The notes under the pieces: model-generated
What the model saw: only the letters and a program-made list of their open reading frames with translations
The model's database searches: none
Told to the model about the DNA's origin: nothing
Program-made: the position numbers and the translations under genes
Shown: positions 5,268 through 15,418 of the stretch, piece by piece
How positions within the stretch are numbered: the stretch's first letter is position 1
Layout: each line of letters starts with the position of its first letter
Assembly: GCA_012033335.1 (NCBI GenBank)
Contig: JAAURB010000063.1
Location: forward strand, 1 to 32,334
Source: Oscillatoriales cyanobacterium RM2_1_1
GTDB taxonomy: Bacteria > Cyanobacteriota > Cyanobacteriia > Cyanobacteriales > Microcoleaceae
Reading direction: 5' to 3'
DNA length: 32,334 nucleotides

Positions 5268-6821
5268 ATGAAGGAATCTAAGAACTTGGGTCAACGGGCA
5301 AACCCCCTTTTTTTTGTCTACCCACTTTACCTGGGAACCCGTTATCGACAAATCGGGGTTCATTCCCATTGGCATAGGGTGGGATGTTCTATCACCCTTG
5401 GGTTGGGTCTTGCCCTGGCATTTGTCACTCAAGCCACTGGGTTTGAAGAATTTATCCCCACTAATCCTGAATCCTATCTGGCCCCCACACCCTACGCCCC
5501 GGAACCGGATCCGGCAGATTCCTATACTGACCCCGGCTATGATGACCCGAACTACCCTGAGCCCGCCTATGAAGAGCCCGGATTCGCGCCGGACTATGCC
5601 GAACCTGCCTACTCCGAAGAGCCTATAGACACGGCTGTGCCTCTGGTGCCTGCCCCTTCAGCCCCCTTGAATATTCCTCAGTCAGAGGCCCAGTCTCCAG
5701 CAAATTCCCCCTTGACTAATCCTGACTCCGCCAACCTTTACATCGATGCGACAGATTACAGTATTGGCGCAACTGGGAGTTATGAGTCCCCTGCTACGGT
5801 TATTTTTTCCGAACGTTCCACCGGATGTGAAACCGTGGTGGGGTTGGGAGATGATGTCTCAGGGCTTTGTGCGTCCACACCCCCAGGAGTCGCCACCGGC
5901 AACGGTCTGGTTCCTCCTGGAAGCGATGGCAATCCCATCTACAATCAGCTTGGTGTATTCGGCAGCAACAACCCCCAGAATGTCTACAATGGTGCAGATT
6001 CCACCTACGGTTCCGTCGGTAACTGGGCCGATTCGGGTTCTGGGTTTTCGGGGGGATCGTCGGGTCAAATCCCCATTGCCAGATTGGGGGGTAGCGGCAT
6101 TAGCCCGATGACGGGTTCTGGTCTAGCTTATTACAATCGCACAAAACGTCCCCCAGCTCTGGCTGGAAATGGCGATACCAGCCTGCTATTTCCCCTTTCG
6201 ATTCCGGCCCCAATTACCTCTCTATTTGGCTGGCGGCAACATCCTGTTTTGGGGTATGGTCGCTTCCATACGGGAATTGATGTGGGAGCGGACACTGGAA
6301 CCCCTGTGGTTGCTTCCTACTCCGGTCAGGTGTCAATTGCGGATTGGTTGGGGGGCTATGGTTTGGCCGTGGTACTAGATCACGGTGGTAAATCTCAGGA
6401 AACCCTCTATGGCCATCTGTCTGAGCTATTTGTCAAATCGGGAGAACAGGTGAAGCAGGGAGAAGTTATTGGTCGGGTGGGCAGTACAGGGATGTCTACG
6501 GGCCCCCACTTACACTTTGAACTCAGACGCTTAACAGATCAGGGCTGGGTAGCCATCAATCCCCAAAATCAGATTGAATTTGCCCTAGCCGGTTTGTTGA
6601 AGGTGTTGAAGGTTGCGGAGGTTCCCTCAGCGTCGTTTATTGCCACCCTACCGGACAAGATCAAAGATGCCGAAACGGGAGTCCCTCAGTTGCCGCCTTT
6701 ACCTCCGGGAATGGATATTATGGTTCCTCAGCTCGAACCCCCGACTACGAATTTTGGGTTTAAAGAAGACCTGGAGTTGAGGGCAAAACAACAGCCAAAC
6801 ACTAGCCAAATACCAGATTGA
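5268..6821 (+). CDS. Secreted M23 (LytM-type) metallopeptidase
   Basis: The product has 517 residues from the ATG at 5268, chosen because GGGAGGA stands just before it; the frame opens at 5229. Numbered from 5229, a basic stretch and hydrophobic segment at about 50-68 look like a signal peptide or anchor. Residues 88-135 are rich in Pro, Glu, Asp and Tyr with degenerate 'EPAY/DPNY' repeats. Residues 140-320 are low-complexity Ser/Gly/Pro linker. The LytM fold spans about 322-450 with a full zinc site: His347 and Asp351 (HTGID), His396 (YGHL), His427 and His429 (HLHFE). Such enzymes cut peptidoglycan cross-links in cell division or separation. The retained zinc residues argue for an active hydrolase rather than an EnvC/NlpD-like activator. 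The acidic linker could span or bind the thick cyanobacterial wall. Confidence 0.9.
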   Translation: MKESKNLGQRANPLFFVYPLYLGTRYRQIGVHSHWHRVGCSITLGLGLALAFVTQATGFEEFIPTNPESYLAPTPYAPEPDPADSYTDPGYDDPNYPEPAYEEPGFAPDYAEPAYSEEPIDTAVPLVPAPSAPLNIPQSEAQSPANSPLTNPDSANLYIDATDYSIGATGSYESPATVIFSERSTGCETVVGLGDDVSGLCASTPPGVATGNGLVPPGSDGNPIYNQLGVFGSNNPQNVYNGADSTYGSVGNWADSGSGFSGGSSGQIPIARLGGSGISPMTGSGLAYYNRTKRPPALAGNGDTSLLFPLSIPAPITSLFGWRQHPVLGYGRFHTGIDVGADTGTPVVASYSGQVSIADWLGGYGLAVVLDHGGKSQETLYGHLSELFVKSGEQVKQGEVIGRVGSTGMSTGPHLHFELRRLTDQGWVAINPQNQIEFALAGLLKVLKVAEVPSASFIATLPDKIKDAETGVPQLPPLPPGMDIMVPQLEPPTTNFGFKEDLELRAKQQPNTSQIPD

Positions 6822-6858
6822 AAGTCTATGCAGGACGCTTGTGGAAAGTCAAGACATA

Positions 6859-8460
6859 TCACCCTTCAGGGGTAATGGGTTGATACACCCGATAGTCAAT
6901 ATTGGGGAAAACATTATCAATGGCTTCGACTTTCTCCAGCCAAACGGCATCGACTTTACCAATTTGTAAGTCCTCATAGAGCTTGGTAAACCTGACCAGA
7001 TGGGATTGCGTTCGGCGGACTGCATAAGGAACCATCGTGCCTGTACTCATGATAAAAGCCCAATCCGAGGACTGCGCCAACAATAACTCCCGGGCCGCTT
7101 GATTCAAAGCCCGTTGCTCTAACTCATTGTCTGCTCCTCGGGCTGCAAGCTCAACCATGCGTTCAGCGGCTTTGTGAAGATGGGGATAAATCCAGCTATT
7201 GGTATGATTCAGCCAGTATTCGTGAAATCCTTTGTATCCCCAACTGGATTGGGCCGGTTTACAAACCTGATTGGTAGGATGTCGCTTCAGGTATTCCGCC
7301 AGATGAATGGTTTCATAAATAGTCTGGTCGAACCAGGTTTTGCGGAACAGGGCATCTAAAAACCAGGGCCCTTCATACCACCAGTGACCAAATAGTTCAG
7401 CATCGTAGGGAGAGACAATAATCGGCGGGCGCTGCATGATGTTGTAGAGGTATTCTACTTGGCGTTCCCGATTGAATACAAAATTTCCGGCATGTTCAGC
7501 GGTTTTTTGCTTAGCCCAGTAGGGATCATAGAATTCCTTGTCCGATAGACCCACTCCCAGATCGGTGATCTTGTGATATTTGATTCCGGTGTTTTTGCGC
7601 TGACCATTGGGCATGATGTAGGGCTTGATATATTCATACTCCGCTTCCCAGCCCAAATCTTTGTAGAACTCCCGATATTCGGGGGAACCGGGATATCCAA
7701 CCTCAGAAGACCAAACCTGCTGAGACGATTCGTGATCGCGGGCAAACACCGCCACCCCATTCTCTGTGAAAATTGGGGTATAGGTGCTGAAGCGGGGCCG
7801 AGGTCGAGCGTAGAGTACCCCATGACCATCAGCCAGAAAATACCGCAACCCCGCCGCCGCGATCAAATTCTCTAGGCCATCATAGTAAGCACATTCCGGC
7901 AGCCAGATGCCCCTAGGGGGACGACCAAAATGGTCTTCGTAGTGTTCGCAGGCTACTCGAATTTGAGCCCAAACCGCCTCTGGATGAATCTTCATCAGGG
8001 GCAAGTAGCCATGGGTAGCCCCACAGGTAATAATCTCTAAATGGTCTGACTCTTGAAACTGCCGGAATGCTGTGATCAGATCCCCTTGCAGCCTTGTCCA
8101 GGCCCCTCGAACCTCGCTGAATTCCTTTGTGTAATGCTCTGCTAGATATCGGAGATGGCTATTGTGACGATTACGGACGACTTCTGCCTCAGCCAATTCC
8201 TGGAGCTTTGCTAGATGAGCCTCATAGCGTTCTTGTAGTAGGGGATCCCGCAGCATTGAGATCAGGGGTGGGGTCAGGCTCATGGTCAGCTTGAAGCCTA
8301 TCCCATCTCGCTTGAGATCCTCGAACATTTTGAGCAAGGGAACATAGGTTTCGGTAATTGCTTCAAATAACCATTCCTCTTCCAGAACATAGTCGCTTTC
8401 AGGATGCCGAACGAAAGGAAGATGGGCATGGAGCACCAGGGCAAGATAGCCAATAGCCAT
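6859..8460 (-). CDS. Glycoside hydrolase family 57, 1,4-alpha-glucan branching enzyme type
   Basis: The protein has 533 residues, close to the roughly 520-residue GH57 branching enzymes with a C-terminal DUF1957 helical domain. Conserved regions are HAHLPFVRHPE (11-21), ITCGATHGYLPL (144-155), the nucleophile region WLPECAYYDGLE with Glu189, and the acid/base region SPYDAELFGHWWYEGP with Asp353. Two adjacent Trp residues (360-361) shape the acceptor site in this subgroup. The C-terminal helical part holds SSWGYKGFHEYWLN (405-418) and the following bundle. It should form alpha-1,6 branches in glycogen or a related glucan in the cytoplasm. It converges on the M23 gene with only 37 bp between the two stops and no recognisable terminator. 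Start ATG at 8460. Confidence 0.9.
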   Translation of the reverse strand: MAIGYLALVLHAHLPFVRHPESDYVLEEEWLFEAITETYVPLLKMFEDLKRDGIGFKLTMSLTPPLISMLRDPLLQERYEAHLAKLQELAEAEVVRNRHNSHLRYLAEHYTKEFSEVRGAWTRLQGDLITAFRQFQESDHLEIITCGATHGYLPLMKIHPEAVWAQIRVACEHYEDHFGRPPRGIWLPECAYYDGLENLIAAAGLRYFLADGHGVLYARPRPRFSTYTPIFTENGVAVFARDHESSQQVWSSEVGYPGSPEYREFYKDLGWEAEYEYIKPYIMPNGQRKNTGIKYHKITDLGVGLSDKEFYDPYWAKQKTAEHAGNFVFNRERQVEYLYNIMQRPPIIVSPYDAELFGHWWYEGPWFLDALFRKTWFDQTIYETIHLAEYLKRHPTNQVCKPAQSSWGYKGFHEYWLNHTNSWIYPHLHKAAERMVELAARGADNELEQRALNQAARELLLAQSSDWAFIMSTGTMVPYAVRRTQSHLVRFTKLYEDLQIGKVDAVWLEKVEAIDNVFPNIDYRVYQPITPEG

Positions 8461-8600
8461 AGGAATCAGTTTAGGTCAATTTTGATCGGGAGCAAGCGAA
8501 CTTCAGGGCAGGATGACTTTGCAAGCTCTTAAGATTTTAAGGCTAAAGGGGAGCGTTAAACGGCTCAACCTGTTACTAACTTTTCACATCCCTTACAACT

Positions 8601-11600
8601 TTACCAAGGGCTGCCGATTAGAGTAAATCCTGCCCAATAAAAGGGGTGAGATAAATCAGTTTGACCATAGCGATTAGCCAATTCTGGAGGGAGATTCGGG
8701 AAGAGATCCGGGGGGGCGATCGCCACTTCTGTCCTTGAGTCTGTCTCCAACAATTTCCCCTGATTAAACTCGACTCTTCCATGGAGCATTGCCAATTGAG
8801 CCTGCCGCAAAGCTTCTGCTTTATGGGGCTCTGCTTCAAGGCAGCATAGAACTGGCTCATCAGCCCTAGGGTTCCAGCATCGCTGACGTACCACAAACTG
8901 GCCAAAGCAGACTTAACCCCTGCCTGTACCGCTAGTCCGGCAAAGCCCAACTCGGCTTCCTCATCCCCAACCGCAGTTGTACAGGCACTCAGAACCAAAA
9001 GCTCCACGGGGGGTGAATTGAGTTTCAAGGTACGCAACTCATTGAGATGCAGTTTACGATCCCAAAACTGAATATAGGACTGACCCGTCCCCCCCGTTTG
9101 AAACTCGCCATGGGTAGCCAGATGAATGATATCAAACTGATTCTGGCTCCGCTGGCTGGTGAGATTATCCACCGTAAAGGCTTCATTCAAGAAGGTTTTT
9201 CCAGCCCAGCCCTGTTTCCCAACAATCAGGCTCAGTTCCAGGGGCACGGCAGGTAAGGGCTGTTGGTTGGGGTCGAGAAATTCTGAGGCCCCCATAGCCA
9301 GTACTTGAGAATTCTTCAAGTTGACATAGCTCATGTCCGTCAAGCTCAAACTGGGAATCAAGCTGACACTGTAAGTTTCCACCAGAAATTGCTTGCCATC
9401 AAACAGGGCCGCGACTGGTAAAGTTCTCAAGCCTGCATCCATGGAGAAAATCAGGGTGTTTATCCCACTGGCTTCCAGTTCGGCTTCCAGGGGCCGAATC
9501 AACCAGTCATAGAGTTGCTTGCCTGTGACCTGATACTCAGTGGATTGGAAGTCTTTAGGTAGCCGGATTTGATTGGTAAACTGGCGGGCTACCTCCAGCA
9601 GTTCACCGCGATCCACCTGAATACTTTTAAAGATTGGTTGACCTTCTGGTAAGAGCAATCGCAGTTCCAGTTGGTCTTTCGGGGCTGAAACGTAGAGAAT
9701 CGCCGGGGTGTATCCCGTCAACCGGGCCACATCCCCTAGGGCTTGCCGAATATTTTGAGCGGAGTTGGCCCCTGTAATCGGCCCCTTACCGAAATACTGG
9801 CTAAATTCCTGACCCCGAAAGGTGTCCAGTTGCAGGATTGAGCTACTAACTGGGGATGGGGCAAGTTGATCTGAGGTTACTGTAATGGATTCTAGGTTAA
9901 TCAGGCCGTTTTGCAGAGCAATGGCTGGGCCTGCAGTTTCATCTACAATCAGACCGGACTGGGCCTCAGTATTAGTTGCCTCGGCGGTCAAATCAGTACT
10001 TCCAGCATCTCCGCTGAGGGGAGTCAGTAATACCGTTGAGGGATCGGTATTACTGACATCCAACCCATCAAGGGTCAGGGTACCCACCGTTTGAGGATTG
10101 CTGCTGGACTGCTGATTGTTAGTGATAATTTGCTGATTGGGAACGGGGAATTGATTTAGGATTTCAGGCTGAACCGGGGTTGTGAATTCTCCATTGGTAA
10201 TGGCCGCAGCAGTCCCATTCACACCGGCATTGCCGAGGACAAAGGGAGCTCCAAATAAATCCCCAGCGTGACTCAGGACGAGGGTTCCTCCCTGTTCAGA
10301 ACCGATGGCGGAAATACTGGCTTCGATCTGGTTCGCCGCTACAAACCGTCCCGTAGACCGCAAAAATCGACCCGCCTGAATCTCAACATTGCCGCCTCTG
10401 GTATTGCCTTCGGCATTGATTGTGACAATCTCAATGTCCGCAGGCGCATTCAAGGTGACATTTCCCCCTGCACCGCCCTGGGATTCAGTGATCAAGTTAC
10501 CTGCGATAATCAAATCCCCCGCTCGTAATACCACATTCCCACCTCCCGCAAGGCCAGAGGTCAGGATATTAGCCGTTTGAATCGTCCCACTTTGGCTGAT
10601 GAGACTCACAGGATTGCCCAATTGCAAGGCTCCCCCTGTGGCGTTAATCGTGTCAGTGATAATCCCACCCGCAGCATTCAGGGTAATACCTCGACTTTCA
10701 GGGGGTAGAACCCCGGTGGGACTCAATTGTAGATTGCCAGTGATAATCTGTCCCTGGCTATTGAGGGCAATTCTATTCTGGGCTGCAATGTCTTGAGTGG
10801 TGATGTTGCCCAGGGCTGAGGCTTCAACCAGGTCAGATTGCAGGTTGCCTGCGTCAATCTGGCCCTGGGTACTGGTGAGTTGAATCCCTGAGCTCGTAGT
10901 CACATTATTCAGGCGGAGGTCTCCCCCGGATTGCACAGTCAGAGCAGCATTCCCTAGGCCAGTCAGGTTACCCTCGGCTACTACTGCGCCAGTGTTTCCC
11001 CCGGCCCTCAGGAGCAGAGGATTTTGAAAGACCAGATCCCCTACCACAGTCAACCGACTCTCCCCATCGGCCCGACCCAGAATAATCTGCTCAAAGCCGT
11101 TGCCTAAGGCCCCCCAATCCGCAGCACTCAGGTCAAAACTGGTCAAACCTGAACTTTCTACTGCGGTAGCTGCCCCCAAACGGATGGGCTGACCGGCGCT
11201 AGAGGGTTCAAGGGTCAGTATTCCTGACCCTTGAACGGAGTTGGGCCCCCCGAGAAAGTCAATCTGGTTGGCCGTCAGTTGAATGGGAGCCCCCTGTTCG
11301 GTCGTCAGGGTAGCCAATCCAGGATCAGTTTGAATCCCGGTAACTGCAATTCGACCCAACTGACTGGTCACGGTAATCGGCTGCCCCTGGGTGACAAGTT
11401 CCCCCAGGCTGATATCCTGGGCCGCGATTAAGGTCAAACTGGCATTGCCAGTTCCAGTTAACCGGGGGGGCATAGCGGAAAAAATTGGGGCGTTGCCGAT
11501 TGTGCCTAGGGGCGATTGAATTACCACCGGATCTGAAAAAGTGGTATTCCCGGCAAAAACCACCGCTCCGGCTCCATCCACTCTCCCCAGGGTAATCTGA

Positions 11601-14059
11601 CTGAAGCCGTCTTGGAGTTGGTTCAGCTCGCTGCGGGTGATATCTAGATCAGGAGAGCTAGAATCCGGAGCCGCCACCAGAATATTTTGCACAGGAGTGG
11701 CGGGCTGCAAGACCAGGCTGCCTGTACTACGAAGGGGCCCAATTAAATTGATCTCATCGCTGGTCAGGGCAATATTGCCTCCGGGACTGGTGCGGTCTGT
11801 TGAATTTAACTGGCGACGCTGAATCCGCCCCTGAATCTGCCCAGAATTGACGGTACTCAGGGTTAATTCCCGGTTGGCCAACAGGTCAATATTGCCCCCA
11901 GCTATTCCACCTCGGGTATCTAGCAGATCGAGCCGCAGGGTTTGGGGAGTAACCATCTGAATATCTCCCCCAATGCCATCGGCGGAAGTAGCATCAACAC
12001 TGTAGTCATCAGCAACCAGGGTAATACTACCCGCCAGACTAACCAAGGAAACATCCCCAGCTTCAGCCCCGCCCGAGGTATTGATCCGATCAACGGTCAA
12101 GTTTGCTCCCCCTAGCAGGTTCACCGTTCCGCCAGTTCCATTCACTCCAGTCCCCTGGGTTGAAAGCTCTGCGGTGAGAATTTCACCGCCAGCGGAGAGA
12201 TTGAGATCGCCGCTGCGGTTCACGCCATTGGTGAGAATTGTCTCGGTCGAGAGGTCATTAGGAGTTATCAGGGCCACATCCCCGCCATTGCCATTATCAT
12301 TGGCGGTTGAGAGAACCCCCGTGGTCAGATTGCTGCTATTGGCTGTGAGTGTGATGCTACCCCCCTCGGTAAAAATATTGCCCGCCTCAATTTCAGCCGC
12401 CGTAATCGTAATCGCTCCCCCTTGAGTCCGTAGGGTATCTCCCGGATCCATGGTGAAGGCTCCCTGACCATCTCCATCCACATCAGCTCGAAAGCTGACT
12501 GTTCCCGATGTCACCCGGAGGTTCAATTCATTGTCCGTCAGGTCATTAATCTGAATATTGTCCTGGGCTTCCAGAATTACATCGGCTGACTCTGCCAGGT
12601 TCTCCAGGGTACTTTCAGACAGGGTGACCTCCCTGGGTTCCTCCCCCGCCAGAATTGAATTATCAAAAAAGCTATCCTGACTCGGCAGGGATTCCCCCAC
12701 ATCAACGATGGTGATGTTTTCTGGATCGAGTAGGAGGGTGCCCATCGTGCCATTGCTGCCACTTAAATCAACTTGACCTTCAACTTCCAGGCTGCCCCGA
12801 CTGGAAATTTCGGCAAATCCACCATTGATGCCCCGCGCTTGAATTTGCCCAGAAAACCGGGTCATTGCCTCCGACCAGATAATAATCTCACCACCATCCC
12901 CTGAGCCCAGAGCATCAGCCGTCAAAATGGTATTGCGATCAATGACGGTTTGAGTAGCAGTTGGTAAGATTCTAGCCCCACGATAATCCCCACCAATCCG
13001 CAAAGTTCCTCCCCGATTCAACCCGGAAACATCTATGGCAGCCCCAACTAACCCAATTTGATCTCCCAGAATGTTAACTTGAGGGGGTGTTGACCCTGAA
13101 GCATTAATCTTTCCCGCCACTAATGCTGTGCCAGATGTCACCTGGATCGGCGCAGAAACGCCTTCAGGGGCAACCAATTGCACGGTTCCATCCGGCAACA
13201 CCTCAACCCCTGTAGCCGAAGCCCCCCCGGCCCCAGTTAAGAGTTCTGGCAGGGCCAGGGAGGCAAAATCAACCCCGAATCCTGAACCCAGGGGTTCAAT
13301 GTCCAGATTTAATAAATGTCCTACCTGACTAATCCGCACCCGGCTCTCCCCTGGAACCGCCGCAATTGTAATCGTGCCCCCCGGTGCAGTTAATTCACCG
13401 GTATTGACCACGGTTCCCCCCAACAGGGTAAGACTTTTACCCGGTTGTACCTCTAGGCGACCGGCATTAACAATGCTTCCAGGTTCCGCCGGGGCGAAGG
13501 CAAAAGCATTGGGACTGCCCACCAGGGCGGTGTAGTCATTGGATCCGAGGGCATTGAACCAGCCAGAATCGAACCCAATCCCCGTGGCCGTGGTGACGGT
13601 AAAGGCGGCAGGAACATTCAAGCTGGCGTTGGGGCCGAAAATTATCCCAGCAGGATTCAGTAAAAACAGATTGGCATTACTCCCCAATACCTGAATCAGT
13701 CCATCAATCCGGGAAACGTCGCCGCCAACTACCCGGGAGAGAATATTTTGAATAGAATCGTGGGTCAGAAAGTTAGCAACCTGGCCGGTTTCGACATTGA
13801 ACTGGGTAAAACTGTGGAACAGATTGGCTCCGTCTCCGGAGGTTCTGCCCCCAGTAATATTAATTTGATTGCCAACTTGCTGGGTTGTAGTGTTGGTGCT
13901 GTTGGGCTGTGGCGTAATCGGTTGGGCGATCGCCCGGTTAGAGAGTGCGAGAAATTCAAAACCGGGTTCTGGGGGAAATTGCAACGGAGGGATCAAGACC
14001 CAGATTTGTCCCAGAGGAATTGAGAGCAGAATTGAGCGTAAAATTCTCGATGGTGACAT
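8601..14059 (-). CDS. TPS/filamentous haemagglutinin-CHAT protein, frameshifted near the 3' end
   Basis: This giant gene would encode about 1,819 residues. The ATG at 14059 is preferred over a TTG at 14065 because GGAG sits 8 bp upstream. There is a signal peptide to about the AIAQ site (residue 48), then a TPS secretion domain (about 50-180) with NLFLLNPAGIIFGPNASL. A long run of Gly/Asn/Thr-rich beta-helix repeats follows to about 1400. A C-terminal CHAT caspase-like domain has the dyad His1652 (HLATHGEF) and Cys1695 (LSACTTAVGDEE), numbered from 14065. At 8820-8822 one base is missing: the first frame drifts into an unrelated tail ending at 8618, while the next frame resumes the CHAT end (KAEALRQAQLAML ... 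DLSHPFYWAGFTLIGSPW) and stops at 8601. The dyad lies upstream of the shift. The CHAT fold end is lost unless the base is a sequencing error or recoding occurs. No TpsB transporter lies nearby. Confidence 0.88.
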
Positions 14060-14198
14060 CTTCAATTCTCCAGAAATCCTCTCGGTTCCAGTCTAGCAAG
14101 GGTTGATACAATTGATAGGGGATGGGATGCAAGATGAAAGAATTCTCATCTGGATTCTCATCTGGATTTTCACCTGCAATTCTCCCTCAAACTCATCA

Positions 14199-14822
14199 AT
14201 GCTCCGTTTGATCGGCCTGACAGGTGGCATTGCCACCGGAAAAACCACTGTTTCAAATTACTTATATCAGAAATATGGTCTCCCGGTTTGGGATGCGGAT
14301 CTATACGCCTGCGAAGCGGTGCAACCAGGCTCCCCCGGATTGACTGCCCTAGTTGATCGCTACGGTTCAGGGATTTTAAATCTGGATCTGACCCTGAATC
14401 GGTCGCAGTTAGGGGAGATCATTTTTGCTCAAGCCCCTGAGCGTCAATGGGTTGAGCAACAAATTCATCCCATAGTCCGGCGGCGATTTCAGCAGAATAT
14501 CAAGTTGCTGCAAGCTCAAGCCCCTGCTAATTCACGGCTGACGGCGGTACTGGCAATTCCACTGTTGTTTGAAGCCCGGATGAGTAATCTGGTAACGGAA
14601 ATCTGGGTGGTGTATTGTTCTCCCGATCAGCAATTGCAGCGACTCCTACAACGGCAGCCAACCCACCTAACTCCAGACCAGGCTCAGGCTCGGATTAGTA
14701 GCCAGATGCCCCTGGCGGAAAAGTGTTCCCGGGCCGATCTTGTGCTGAATAATACTTCAACTTTAAACGCTCTCTATGATCAGGTAGATCGGGGGATTGA
14801 GATCAGGATACAAAAGCCCTGA
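14199..14822 (+). CDS. coaE: Dephospho-CoA kinase
   Basis: The product has 207 residues from the ATG at 14199, matching the family's usual 200 or so. The frame is open upstream to 14103, but the extra 32 residues are not family-like. It carries out the last step of coenzyme A synthesis, phosphorylating dephospho-CoA with ATP. The P-loop GLTGGIATGKTTVS is at residues 6-19, then the VWDAD substrate motif, EARMSNLVTEIWVVYC as the lid and core strand, and SRADLVLNN near the C-terminus. It is divergent from the haemagglutinin-CHAT gene and convergent with the thioredoxin-like gene (46 bp between stops). Confidence 0.95.
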   Translation: MLRLIGLTGGIATGKTTVSNYLYQKYGLPVWDADLYACEAVQPGSPGLTALVDRYGSGILNLDLTLNRSQLGEIIFAQAPERQWVEQQIHPIVRRRFQQNIKLLQAQAPANSRLTAVLAIPLLFEARMSNLVTEIWVVYCSPDQQLQRLLQRQPTHLTPDQAQARISSQMPLAEKCSRADLVLNNTSTLNALYDQVDRGIEIRIQKP

Positions 14823-14868
14823 GCTTCAGGATCAGGGGGCAAAGGCCCTATTCGTTCTATCTTAGAAT

Positions 14869-15189
14869 TCAAACCAGGAATTTCTGGACATACTGAATGA
14901 GTTCGGGGGTTTTCATCACGCCTCTAATCCGAGCAGCCAGCTCCCGATCAATAAATAAAAGAGAAGTGGGTAAAACTTTAATCTCATGACGTATGAGCAA
15001 CTGAGGATACTTGTCAGCGTTAACCTTGATCACCTGGAGCTGGTGCTGCATCCGCTGCTTAACCTGTTCTAGAATCGGTGAGAATGTCTGACTAGAGCTA
15101 CACCAATTCGCATAAAAACAAACTAAAACGGGGGTAGTTGAATGATTAATCAGGTCTTCTAAACTAGAAAACTGTTGCTTAACTGCCAT
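14869..15189 (-). CDS. Thioredoxin-like protein with WCSSS active site
   Basis: This 106-residue protein covers a complete thioredoxin fold: a first helix (8-16), strand VLVCFYANW (21-29), the active-site position WCSSS (29-33), KVNADKYPQLLIRHEI (55-70), cis-proline loop VLPTSLLF (72-79) and a C-terminal helix. Classical thioredoxin has WCGPC. Here the first cysteine (Cys30) is kept and the resolving one is serine, a C-x-x-S arrangement, so normal dithiol reduction is not expected. Options are a monothiol or trapping role, a partner-binding subunit, or glutathione-dependent chemistry. It starts with ATG at 15189 and is downstream, in the same direction, of the 471-residue protein, separated by a 229-bp repeat-containing gap. 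Confidence 0.85.
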   Translation of the reverse strand: MAVKQQFSSLEDLINHSTTPVLVCFYANWCSSSQTFSPILEQVKQRMQHQLQVIKVNADKYPQLLIRHEIKVLPTSLLFIDRELAARIRGVMKTPELIQYVQKFLV

Positions 15190-15225
15190 TTTATTACTGA
15201 TGATTACTACTGATGATTACTACTC

Positions 15226-15330
15226 ATTAAGTAGCTTGACGCAATTAATTAGAAGATTGATAGGGCGGTGCCCCCTTCTTGGGGACAAAGTCCCAGACCC
15301 CCTTCCATGATTGGAAGGGGGTTTTGGGAG
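15226..15330 (+). repeat. Dispersed repeat, copy A
   Basis: The element has an AT module (TTAAGTAGCTTGACGCAATT then AATTAGAAGAT) followed by G/C palindromes (GGGCGGTGCCCCC, GGGGACAAAGTCCC, CCCCCTTCC...GGAAGGGGG). Related copies are at 19250-19320 (minus) and 32261-32334 (plus), and a copy with only the G/C half at 29233-29285. No coding capacity; it resembles a non-autonomous dispersed element. Confidence 0.65.
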
Positions 15331-15418
15331 GTGTTGGGGTACCGCGCTATCATCTCATTGGTTAATCATTGACCTGGCAATTGGGGCAGAAACTCCCCAC
15401 CCCAATCCCTTTGGGCTC

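Noticed and set aside
8618-8820. The C-terminal tail of the long haemagglutinin-CHAT frame after the frameshift
   Set aside because: It has no CHAT homology and overlaps the frame that does; treated as out-of-frame translation.
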